The notes: generated by a model from the sequence alone, not told the origin. DNA of 10,415 bases from Saccoglossus kowalevskii (GCF_000003605.2 NW_003139844.1:29050-39464); one strand, 5' to 3'; counted from the first letter of the stretch, positions 1 through 7,618 are shown. Translations and numbers: made by a program.

Positions 1-40
1 ATGATACGGAATATTGTGATATGCTACAATATTATATTTT

Positions 41-250
41 GATACGATACGATATATTATAATACGGTACGATATATTACGATATATTATGATATGATAT
101 GATACGATACGATACATTATAATACGGTACGATATATTACGATATATTATGATATATTATGATATGATATGATACGACTGGATACGATATATTATGATAT
201 GATATGATAGGATACGATATATTATAATACGGTACGATATATTATTATAT
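41..250. repeat. Pentamer-based minisatellite (GATAC/GATAT/ATTAT)
   Basis: From 41 to about 250 the sequence can be cut into 5-base words without loss of register: GATAC, GATAT, ATTAT, AATAC, GGTAC and ATTAC. The block AATAC-GGTAC-GATAT recurs at 61, 121 and 226, so a 60-bp and then a 105-bp higher-order unit is visible, both multiples of 5. Bases 1-40 look like a decayed extension. It lies in the intron left of the 39-base exon. The open frame across it on the minus strand is a product of the repeat. Confidence 0.9.
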
Positions 251-306
251 GATGTTAAATCCATAATTCCTGAAATAAGGAATGTAAGAAATTTCGTTTC
301 ACTTAC

Positions 307-345
307 CGGGAGAACAGATACCTGCTGTCTTAACAGTCGTATATC
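307..345 (-). CDS. DBH: DBH-like 39-base exon, 13 codons
   Basis: The exon reads DIRLLRQQVSVLP and continues HFQ from the previous exon, matching DBH HFQEIRMLKKVVSVHPG. The acceptor is TTTGTTGAAG with a weak pyrimidine tract; the donor is CCG followed by a perfect GTAAGT. Both ends are phase 0, so skipping it would remove 13 residues without changing frame. The next exon should open with glycine-aspartate and carry the CuM methionine ligand; it must lie to the left of base 1, because the remaining 306 bases are intron and minisatellite. The exon is very short, but the frame, the splice sites and the family match agree. Confidence 0.88.
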
Positions 346-903
346 CTTCAACAAATAAATGATAATATTGTGTTATATTAAGCTTACCATAAACTACCGG
401 TAGACCATTACATCTTATTACGTAAACGACGTTGGCAAACCATTTGAGCAAATATACACGTAATACATTTTACTTCAACCTATATAGTTTATGATATGTA
501 CACGCTCGTCAGCTATTCTTTGAATACTACAAACTGGGTGAGGAAATGTCTTTATTAATAGAAACACGTAATGCCTAGACGTTTCTGATCGGTTTAGAGT
601 TTTAGTAGCCAACAGCAGAACACGCTATTAAGAAGGTGATATCCTCCTGGGATGTATTCGATGAGATTTAAGTATAGCAGTTTTCGGAAAGCAATAGCAG
701 CTGATTTAGGGATTGATCATTTGAAAGTCAATGAGAAAAATATATTTATTAAAAATCCTAAACATACTTCAAATAAAAAAGCAAAAAAAAATGACAACAA
801 AACATCATCGTGAAAACATAATGTAGCTCAAAATTAAGTGAAAGAAAAAATATTATTTGCATTGTACTTTCACTCCCTCTTCCCAAAATGGTCAGCGCTT
901 TAC
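346..903 (-). other. Intron, 558 bp, nothing recognised inside
   Basis: This lies between the HTH copper exon and the 39-base exon. Donor GTAAAG (903-898) and acceptor GAAG (349-346) bound it. I see no open frame, repeat or RNA gene in it beyond A-rich tracts near 750-800. Confidence 0.85.
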
Positions 904-1047
904 CTGAAAGTGAGTACTAAAATGATCATCTCTATTCAGGTCTGGCAATTGGTTTCCGTTTCGTACGTGTTTAGTCCACACTGCAGTACCAGTAAGATGA
1001 GTATGTAACTGAGAGCCGAACACTTTAATCCCTGTTGCCGGTAAAGC
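904..1047 (-). CDS. DBH: DBH-like exon: His-x-His copper-M motif
   Basis: This 48-codon exon runs from ALPATGIKVFGSQLHTHLTG to RDDHFSTHFQ. QLHTHLTG provides the two histidine ligands of CuM, where oxygen is activated and substrate is hydroxylated. GIKVFGSQLHTHLTG parallels DBH GIHIFASQLHTHLTG. The frame joins CTEQ-ALPATG upstream and HFQ-DIRLL downstream, as in DBH HFQEIRML. The acceptor is ATTTTCTAG; the donor is CAG followed by GTAAAG; both are phase 0. It does not appear as a long open frame from an ATG and was located by scanning for the missing domain segment. Confidence 0.94.
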
Positions 1048-1944
1048 CTAGAAAATAAACATTATAAACGATATAAACTTTCATATTTGTAATCAGTGAA
1101 CCACAAAACATTGATTATTTTAAAATTGCATTATCGGCAATATATTTGAATCTTTTGACATGTGAAGTAATAAGCATGATATAATAATTACAATATTTGC
1201 AAGATATCCACAACGGGAGCTTTTCACAAATTACCGAACATCACCGAGCAGATTCGTAGATTCGGTTGTGATGAGTCTTTAGTATCTCGGGATATTAGAA
1301 TATAACTGTGTTCAGTCGGGCATCCTGGTTTGAATCGAAACCCGGCCCAACAACGTACAATCGATTCATTAAGAGCTCATATGTGACGTGAATGAACGAC
1401 ATAAGTGCTGTCCAAAGCGTCGACTAACTATCGTGCACAGCATTTTATGACATATTAGGGCAACAATATACCACGTGATATCAATACTCACATTGATAAT
1501 TGGTATATTATTGGCATAACAATAAAACTTAAAGGGCGGTAGTCGTCGCGCCGCGCATGTGCGACATCTGTGTTGATAAACATGAATTTACCCACAATCC
1601 AATGCGCTCTTCTAATGGAATCAGTATGAGGTTTGACCTGTGCCCGACTTGCACTAATTACCACCGGTGACTCCTTCAATACCTTCCAATCACCTAAAGA
1701 TACATAATTAAAGCTTAATAACATCTCAGTTTGTCTGCGCAACAGACAACGTCGCCATCTTTGTTTATATGAGACCTATATATCTCGCGCATGCGTTGCG
1801 CGACGGCTACCGCCCTTTAAGTATGCATTACAGTGATGTAATATTCAGTGCATTCTTGTTTTAAAGTTTTACTAACGAAACATCACGTGTACTTAAAATG
1901 AAACAAGATACAGATACAGATATAACTATATATAGCAGATTCAC
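1048..1944 (-). other. Intron, 897 bp, hosting an inverted-repeat element
   Basis: Donor GTGAAT at 1944 and acceptor TTTTCTAG at 1048 bound this intron. Its centre is occupied by the MITE-like element at 1528-1821. A stretch at 1325-1350 resembles a tRNA B box. The rest is unremarkable AT-rich DNA. Confidence 0.88.
1528..1821. mobile_element. MITE-like non-autonomous DNA transposon with 40-bp terminal inverted repeats
   Basis: The left end starts CTTAAAGGGCGGTAG and the reverse complement of the right end starts with the same 15 bases. Over 40 bases (1528-1567 against 1821-1782) about 35 match, including CGTCGCGC and CGCATG. TTAA lies just inside both outer ends (1529-1532 and 1817-1820), which fits a TTAA target-site duplication as made by piggyBac-type transposases. 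However, the next bases are AGGG rather than the usual piggyBac CCC, so the superfamily is uncertain. At about 294 bp it encodes no transposase; the 84-codon frame inside has no recognised domain. The ends are GC- and CpG-rich, unlike the surrounding intron. Confidence 0.78.
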
Positions 1945-2111
1945 CTGTTCAGTGCACTCTGGTGTACAATACCCATTGAGAATAAATCCTTCATTGTTCG
2001 GTGGAATCGACATCCTTGGTGAATAGGTCAAACCTAATTCCATGATACCGGCATCGTGAGGGCGTAAAGTCGGGGTGTAATAGAACCTCATACCAGATTT
2101 ATCCACAGCAC
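1945..2111 (-). CDS. DBH: DBH-like exon: start of the copper-M domain
   Basis: Two bases complete the split glycine codon, then 55 codons follow, AVDKSGMRFYYTP through GYCTPECTEQ. The segment HDAGIMELGLTYSP is nearly the same as in vertebrate DBH; MOXD1 has a different wording here. The two cysteines of GYCTPEC match DBH cysteines that bond to residues encoded beyond base 1. The acceptor is GGTTTTCAAG; the donor is CAG followed by GTGAAT, phase 0. An in-frame ATG does not exist at the exon start, so this is clearly internal. Confidence 0.94.
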
Positions 2112-2657
2112 CTTGAAAACCACAGTAGCATTTGGGAGATTTAGTCGTTTAGTTGGCAACGAGTCATTTGTTTTGTTATGTTTTATACCAAACATATGAG
2201 ATAAGGGTACGTGATGTTCACAGGGACGTGCATTTCTAGAAATAATAAAGGCTTGCGTAATGCGCTAAGTGAACCCGACCACCCCACCTCAGAATATGTG
2301 GGGACAAGGAAAATAACTGAAATTCCTAAGACAGTGTATAGTGCAACCATCTCCTTGGAGAAAAACAAAAAGTAACTTATTATCATGTTCATTTTCTACC
2401 CCATTCTTCACCACCTCGTCAGTTACTTACTGAAAAATCATTCTACATACGCGAATCGATACACTGCTCCGACCTTGACTGATGTGTGATTTCGATAGTT
2501 TTATTAACCCGAGTCATGCTGATCAATTTCCCTGGATTAGCCTCATACTTGCCCGATAATGCGCCAAGTAGAGGGGTCGGGTTTACATTGACTGGCGCAT
2601 AGTGGTATGGTGACTATGTAGCGGTGGTGAACTTGAGAAATTGATGTAAAGACATAC
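2112..2657 (-). other. Intron, 546 bp, phase 1
   Basis: Donor GTATGT (2657-2652) and acceptor TTTTCAAG (to 2112) split a glycine codon. Diverged inverted and direct repeats occupy 2258-2600. The minus-strand open frame around 2183-2392 shows no family resemblance. Confidence 0.86.
2258..2600. repeat. Diverged inverted/direct repeat pair
   Basis: AACCCGACC at 2272-2280 is matched by GGTCGGGTT at 2575-2583, and ATGCGC at 2260-2265 by GCGCAT at 2595-2600, both in inverted order. In addition TAATGCGCTAAGT (2258-2270) recurs directly as TAATGCGCCAAGT (2557-2569). The arrangement could be the worn ends of another small inverted-repeat transposon of about 340 bp. The matches are short, so this is tentative. 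Confidence 0.35.
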
Positions 2658-2760
2658 CTGATCGTTGTAGTGGATTATTGTAGTGGATTTCTAGAACCAC
2701 ATGTCTTGGAAACTCTGGTCCTCCGAATTCAACTCCGGCTTCGGCTGGATATATAAATGG
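2658..2760 (-). CDS. DBH: DBH-like exon: third copper-H histidine
   Basis: This exon holds 34 codons plus one base, from PFIYPAEAGVEFGGP to LEIHYNNPLQRS. LEIHYNN carries the third CuH histidine (compare DBH LEVHYHN), and YPAEAGVEFGGP matches the DBH YPEEAGLAFGGP turn. The acceptor is ATTATTTTAG. The donor is CAG followed by GTATGT and leaves one base of a split glycine codon, so this is the only phase 1 intron seen. The intron before it is only 90 bp (2761-2850), the shortest in the gene. Confidence 0.93.
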
Positions 2761-2850
2761 CTAAAATAATAGTTAGAATAACAGTTTGAATTCCTGAATG
2801 TTTAAACGAATACAAAGCCATACATCAGCCATATATAATTGCACACTCAC

Positions 2851-3021
2851 CTCGGCACCCATGGCCCAAGCTCCCAATACGTGTTTACATGATTCAATGG
2901 CTTTAGGTTTAGTTTCAGATTTACATTCAGCATTGTATTCTTCACTAATATCACTCTCACAAAGGAATACTTCCATATGATGTACTATATCTTCGTTCCC
3001 TGGTGTAATTACACTTTCAAA
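2851..3021 (-). CDS. DBH: DBH-like exon: His-His-Met copper-H motif
   Basis: This 57-codon exon runs from FESVITPGNE to LGAWAMGAE. It holds the family hallmark DIVHHMEVFLC: the two adjacent histidines are two of the three ligands of CuH, the electron-relay copper. Three cysteines (VFLC, NAEC, IESC) sit where DBH has its 269, 283 and 295 cysteines, which form two disulfides in the human enzyme. The acceptor is TTGTTCAG; the donor is GAG followed by GTGAGT; both are phase 0. The open frame extends upstream through MFTCLLVFLTIVVQ, which looks like a signal peptide, but that part is intron: the acceptor and the in-frame upstream HIIR exon show this. The overlapping plus-strand frame is a shadow. 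Confidence 0.95.
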
Positions 3022-3301
3022 CTGAACAACAATAGTGAGAAATACCAACAAACACGTAAACATGAAATTACAATGTGTTCATATAAGTGAGTATACAAAG
3101 CCGGTGTATGTGACTGTGAGTCTAACCAAAGACGAACAAAAAAATTTGGAGTAATTCTATGAAAGGGTAGTGAGTATAACAAAATATGAATGGAAAAATA
3201 AATTACAGAAATTAAATATCTTATCTCCCTTTACATAGTCCTGGTGTAAAGATGCTTAAAAACTGAACATTATGTCTTGTAATATGAGTAGTTTTACTTA
3301 C

Positions 3302-3385
3302 CCTAATGATGTGATTTTTGTTGGGCAGCTTGGGAACTTTATGTGTACTACACCAGTACGTTGTAACATTATCAGGTACATGGAC
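3302..3385 (-). CDS. DBH: DBH-like exon: TTYWC segment of the CuH domain
   Basis: This short 28-codon exon reads VHVPDNVTTYWC, then ends NKNHIIR. The TTYWC block is a signature of DBH, TBH and MOXD proteins, and its cysteine pairs with one encoded in the next exon in known DBH structures. HIIR followed by FESVIT in the next exon parallels DBH HHIIKYEPIVT, which confirms the splice. An N-glycosylation sequon NVT lies just before TYWC. The acceptor is GGGGGCTAG and the donor is AGG followed by GTAAGT, both phase 0. At 84 bases it is too short to appear as a long open frame and was found by homology to the expected gap. Confidence 0.92.
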
Positions 3386-3867
3386 CTAGCCCCCAAAAAA
3401 TTGAAGTCAGGCGATGGTGATAGAGAATAGTATAGCTATATTCTAGTATTAATACATAGAGAATAAAGACACATAGAACGATCATTTTAAGATCTTACTG
3501 AATGAAAGGAAATAGACAAACGAATAAGTGAAGAGCATAGACAGAGATTGAAATAGACTTTGGTAGGACACATAAATCCCGAGAACAGATAAACATAACG
3601 TCAGATTGGGTATTTCTGGATGGGAAAGGGGCGAGGGAAACACAAAAAAAAGGAGTTAAAAGTAGCTGATCATGGGGGCAGAATGTGCTGAAGAAATGGC
3701 GTGCTTGAGAGTCGGCAGGGAAGAGTTATACTCAGGCATAATCCATGCAGTAAGGGAACTAAGCAGATGGAATATTATTACATAACGTAATAGATGAAAA
3801 TACTAGAATGCAAATTCAATCTGAAATATTGTTGTGAATAACTGTGAAACAATTAAAAAAAACTTAC
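3386..3867 (-). other. Intron, 482 bp, nothing recognised inside
   Basis: Donor GTAAGT at 3867 and acceptor GGGGGCTAG at 3386 bound it. The content is purine-rich on the plus strand (many GAA/AGA runs between 3420 and 3720). No gene or clear repeat is seen. Confidence 0.85.
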
Positions 3868-4041
3868 TTCTGGCGCAAGATAATTTATTTCAATTACATC
3901 ATCAGGAAGAGGGGGAACTTGCATTTGACTTTTTAATAATTGTACACGTTTCATATTATTATTGAATTCTGAGATATTTAAACCATCGGGTGACGTAATT
4001 TGTTCATCTCCTGAAAAATTGATAATATCAACAGTTCCACC
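3868..4041 (-). CDS. DBH: DBH-like exon: linker from DOMON to the first copper domain
   Basis: This 58-codon exon runs from GGTVDIINF to EINYLAPE and joins in frame to the preceding YVIE, giving YVIE-GGTV (compare DBH YLIEDGTV). It carries KRVQLLKSQM, matching the DBH RVQLLKP segment that opens the CuH domain. Two N-glycosylation sequons are present, NFS and NIS. The asparagine of NIS lies exactly ten residues before the arginine of RVQLL, the same spacing as the glycosylated NGS site of human DBH. The acceptor is TTTTTTCAG and the donor is GAA followed by GTAAGT, both phase 0. The intron upstream of it (4042-7213, 3172 bp) is by far the largest complete one in the window. Confidence 0.94.
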
Positions 4042-4519
4042 CTGAAAAAATAAATTATAATAATTATTATTATTTTCATCAGCTTTCACAACAATACAGA
4101 GAAGTCTATTAAAGACACGGAAAGGAATGATATATTTGTCCCAGAAAAAGGTATCGAAAGATGCACAGCTGAGGTCGATACGACGGCGAACTGTCTGAGT
4201 GCATACTTTGAGGTATCCTCGTAATAACCTTATTATTATACATCTTTTCCTTTCAAGGATACATCATGGGAATGACGAAATCCAACACGTTTAGAACAGA
4301 ATCAGTGAACGTCTTTGTGTGGAGTCCAGCTAAACCCTGGTGGCAGCCACGTTTGTTTTTATTATTAGCGGACGCTTACGCGCGTAGTCATTCCATATTT
4401 GGAATTCGCATTTCCTTATATGGTAGAACGAATATACCCCGTAAATTACTGCAAAATTAGGCACCCTGTAACTTATGGCGTTTCGGTGACAGATGTATAA
4501 TTATACCACATACCACTAA

Positions 4520-4690
4520 TATATTATATATAAAGGATTATCATGTTATTGTCTTAACCTCTCTAATGACGCTGTATATCATATATAAAGGATTATCATA
4601 TTACTGTCTTAACCTCTCTAATGACGCTGTATATTATATATAAAGGATTATCATGTTATTGTCTTAACCTCTCTAATGACGCTGTATAAT
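4520..4690. repeat. 55-bp tandem repeat, three copies
   Basis: The word TAAAGGATTATCAT begins at 4531, 4586 and 4641, a strict 55-bp period. Each copy continues through CTTAACCTCTCTAATGACGC to GCTGTATA. Copies one and three are the same across this core; copy two differs at a few bases (CATATTACTG in place of CATGTTATTG). The near-identity suggests a recent duplication. The surrounding DNA is AT-rich, and the repeat has no coding sense. Confidence 0.92.
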
Positions 4691-6803
4691 ATTCATTATA
4701 TACATGGAATATTAATGTAGTCTCTTTAATTATATTCAAATTCATTTAGGGTTACTTAATATGTTATACTAATAATTTGTAACAACATTTTATTTTATAT
4801 ATATATAATTGAGAATTGTTTATTTATTACAAATAATTTGTTTATTACAATAACATGACAATTTCTTTATATATAATATATTGTAAGCAAAATTGTATAA
4901 TAATAACTAATGAGCTAGTATCTTTAATTACATACAAATAAGTTCAATAATTCACTTCTTTCATACAAACGATTTGGACCACAATTATATTATGTACATA
5001 TAATGAAGAATCCTGTAATTATTACATATAATTTGCTTATAACAATAGATGCACAAACGGCAACCCATACTGCGAGTTGCAGACTGGAGAAAAATCACAT
5101 GCTACTGAAACCAACTGGCAACTGTTCTGTTACAAATATATTGTACAGACGCAGTACATGGTTTACAACACCAGTATGTAATAAAACACACACTAGACTA
5201 GCCTACATCTCATGATAAGGATATGAATAAAAATACCGAATATAACAGTGTAATAGTCATGTCACCAATATGTGCAGTGACAAGCATGATGTTAGCGTTG
5301 TATACTTCTACAAGGTATCTGTCTATCATAGTGTCATGCGCTTCATATCACATTTTTAGTTTTATTTTATTATTGTCTAAATATGTATCATATAAAAGCA
5401 AATATACTCGAAGGTATTGAAAAATATTAAGGCATTGGTATCATGGGAGCAGCTCTTTCATTGTTAGAATGCTATATTTAGCTATATAATAGCATTGACA
5501 CAGTAGTTAGTTACATTGTGTCTTCAGAATTCAAAACTAGAATACATGTACATATACTGTATGCACAATGTAGAATGCAGAATACTAGTTTCTCAGCGAT
5601 GCTATGTAAACTCATAAATGTGTAAATTATATATAAATTGTTGCATTATATAATATATAAAGGGCTGCCAAATGTTATTATTCCTTCAGGTTCAAGCTGC
5701 AGTTGGTAAATTGACAGCATGCAAACTAAATACAAAAACAAAATCTTCCCTGCTCAAAAAACAGGTTACTGGAAGTTGTCTCGTCGATGAACCGTTACTG
5801 ACGGCACCGGTTGTGTAAAAACTTGCATGACCGTTCACCTGAGTCCACTGCTAGATGTATCGTTTATTCCGCGTAAAAGCTCTCTCTCTCTGAATTGTCT
5901 ATGCATGAATTTCACAACTAAAACATTGAACTATCCATAGGTGCATTAAATATTCATAGTTAGATTCAAACAATTTAGTAAACTAGTGTGAAAGAGCTCG
6001 ATCTGTCGCTTCACACTGTTCAGCCCAAAGGAGCTTCTTTTGGAGTACGCCTGCTATTCGACCGTGATTTGAGTTGTATTGCCGGAAGATACTATTATTA
6101 CTATGGCTTCTCAACACCTGCATTGTGCTTCAAAGTAAATATAAGACATAGCGTAGACCACGTTAATTCTCAGTTGGCTCAGCGCTGAGTCCACCAGGTC
6201 GCCGATCCAATTTTATATATACGATGCATCAGTAAATATATAGTACGCTCGCGCTTACAAATAATAGGTCACTAACAGCCAATCATAAGATACTCGAAAC
6301 GCATTCTGGAAAATAGTGATCGTACTGGACGGGAATATAGTTAGTGCATGTATCATGAAACAAAATATAACGACGAAAGAAAAATAGCTAGACAAAATCT
6401 CAATTTCCAGAAAGATAGAGCTCCGGGCCCTGAAACTAAATATTGTATGTGACAACGTAAAATTAGAAATGTCATTTTGATTAGACCAATAGTACAACAA
6501 ATGTACAACAATAGTAAATGAATAATCATTGAGAATGTCAAGTTCATGATATCCTCAAATGATCGTCGTGACGCGTCATGTTCAGCCATTGCCGTTTAAA
6601 TATGTTTAATGCAAATTTACAAGGACATGAGACAGGGGAAGTATTATGGAAATAATGTATTTTGCACAGTAATTTAACAAACGCATGGATTTTAAAAAGG
6701 AGAGGTCATCATCCCCAAATATTCTTATGATGAAAGTGATTCACTTTAAAATTGGGATCAAAATGAGTTAAAACACTCATGAAAACAAATGCTTAAAATC
6801 AAT

Positions 6804-6928
6804 GATGGCGGCCAACGTTCAGAAGGATATGTACATGGTAAATTTCAAATTTATCAGCTAACTGTGGCATCATTATAAACTTCCTGCTCCCTACTTCCTG
6901 TCTAAACCAAGTCTAAGATGGCGGCCAA
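6804..6928. repeat. Two copies of GATGGCGGCCAA, likely relic of an interspersed repeat
   Basis: The 12-base word occurs at 6804-6815 and 6917-6928, 113 bases apart. Further weak likeness follows each copy (a TCAAATTT word and a TGGCAT/TATGGC word). It stands out as GC-rich in AT-rich intron. This could be two diverged tandem units or part of a dispersed family. Confidence 0.35.
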
Positions 6929-7213
6929 ATCTCGTGGCCAAATAAAGAGCTTTGCTAACATTAATGCCCATTATACATACCAATCTCAAATTTCAGATCA
7001 ATGTGCGGTATGGCTTTGAAGTTAAGGCACAATAATAAAAATGTTGCCTCATAATTACAATACAATTCTACCGTCTTGCCAGCGTTTGTATATTAGTTCA
7101 CAACACACGAATCGTATCACTAATGCACACACAAGTGAAATTGTGATCCTCATTGCTCTTATTCGATGTGGTAATTACTCTGTACATATATGTGAGTAAT
7201 TGTTGTAACCTAC

Positions 7214-7360
7214 CTCAATAACGTAATCTCTTTTGTCACACGTATCAAATATCCTCTCAAAGGTTATACTTTCTATCTCTGGTCTTTTAGTGTAATCTAC
7301 AATTTTATAAGACTGTCTCACGTCAATATGTACAATACTATCATCGTCCGTCCAGGCATC
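7214..7360 (-). CDS. DBH: DBH-like exon: second half of the DOMON domain
   Basis: This 49-codon exon begins DAWTDDDSIVHIDV and ends FDTCDKRDYVIE. It corresponds to the DBH stretch that starts DAW and ends near TCDPKDYLIE. It forms the last beta strands of the DOMON domain, a heme/sugar-binding-type sandwich that has no catalytic role in this family. The single cysteine, in FDTC, matches the DBH cysteine that ties the DOMON domain to the C-terminus. The acceptor is a strong TTTTTTCAG followed by GAT; the donor is GAG followed by GTAGGT. Both ends are phase 0. It is the most upstream exon I can place firmly. The preceding exon must end in phase 0, and I could not identify it with confidence. 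Confidence 0.93.
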
Positions 7361-7429
7361 CTGAAAAAATAATTTATTATGATTGAGGATAAACAATAGA
7401 AGAGTACTACTGTTACACTAAATCAAAAC

Positions 7430-7618
7430 TTATTTTGAGGAAAGTAAGCACACACACTTGTAAAAACTAAGATAGTACGTACAATCTGTATTACAAGCCG
7501 CATCCCTTATAGAAGTCGCACCCATTCTTTTTGAATAATTGAGAACCAAAAAATCACAATTTCTCATTTGTGTAGATATTCTAATAGAAACCGTACCCCC
7601 TCTGTCGCATTGTACCAT
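7430..7618 (-). other. Unplaced open frame, possible DOMON exon or degenerate copy
   Basis: A minus-strand open frame just upstream of the first firm exon contains ISTQMRNCDFLVLNYSKR and RDAACNTDC. Part of it (RNCDFLVLNYS) resembles the DBH segment ENADLVVLWTD that should precede DAWTD. An acceptor TTTCTATTAG at 7583-7581 would start the exon at 7580 in phase 2. Against this, the residue wording after LNYS overlaps the DA of the next exon, and I find no convincing phase 0 donor before the stop at 7432-7430. An internal short duplication is present (GGTTTCTATTA near 7631-7621 and again near 7591-7581). It may be a true exon with odd splicing, a decayed exon copy, or chance. Confidence 0.25.

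Larger units (their letters stand above)
4042..7213 (-). other. Large intron, 3172 bp
   Basis: Donor GTAGGT (7213-7208) and acceptor TTTTTTCAG (to 4042) bound it. It contains the 55-bp tandem repeat, an AT-rich stretch from 4690 to 5000, a small hairpin near 5468-5496 (AATGCTAT and ATAGCATT arms), a CT run at 5880-5892, and the GATGGCGGCCAA pair at 6804-6928. Open frames on both strands (for example 4266-4460, 5003-5215, 5223-5420, 5988-6188, 6255-6589) show no recognisable domain, and I treat them as chance. Confidence 0.85.
307..7360 (-). other. DBH: Partial DBH/TBH-family copper monooxygenase gene (span of the eight firm exons)
   Basis: Eight exons read right to left give one uninterrupted frame of about 343 codons. 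The family hydroxylates the beta carbon of dopamine or tyramine, using ascorbate, oxygen and two copper ions, inside secretory vesicles. Visible copper ligands are the two histidines of HHMEVF, the histidine of LEIHYNN, and both histidines of QLHTHLTG; the sixth ligand, a methionine, would be encoded left of base 1. Seven internal introns are seen complete, all GT-AG. Six are phase 0 and one (2112-2657) is phase 1. Wording such as AGIMELG, HVLGAWAMGA and DAWTD resembles DBH/TBH more than the MOXD1 branch. Whether it is the true DBH orthologue or a lineage-specific paralogue cannot be decided here, so the symbol names the family. No disabling change is seen, so it looks functional. Confidence 0.93.

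Noticed and set aside
1-255. CRISPR-like array of short repeats.
   Set aside because: The units are 5-base words without unique spacers; this is a simple minisatellite in an animal intron.
233-306. A good acceptor (TTATTTCAG, minus strand) only about 35 bases past the 39-base exon's donor, suggesting another exon at 269 and lower.
   Set aside because: The intron would be about 37 bases, and the required phase 0 frame hits a stop within five codons; the sequence beyond is minisatellite.
157-354. 65-codon minus-strand open frame.
   Set aside because: It is the real 39-base exon read through its donor into the intron and the pentamer repeat.
1488-1742. 84-codon minus-strand open frame.
   Set aside because: It lies mostly within the MITE-like element, shows no domain, and falls in an intron between two firm exons.
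2798-2980. 60-codon plus-strand open frame.
   Set aside because: It is antisense to the firmly identified HHM exon and resembles nothing.
3022-3063. Apparent signal peptide MFTCLLVFLTIVVQ ahead of the HHM exon.
   Set aside because: It is the pyrimidine-rich intron end read as protein; the upstream exons join in frame at 3021 and match DBH across the junction.
4266-4460. Plus-strand open frame with a tryptophan-rich segment.
   Set aside because: No recognised domain, no splice or promoter support, located within the large intron.
6255-6589. Two overlapping minus-strand frames with hydrophobic stretches.
   Set aside because: AT-rich DNA gives hydrophobic codons by chance; no family likeness and no fit to the gene's phase.
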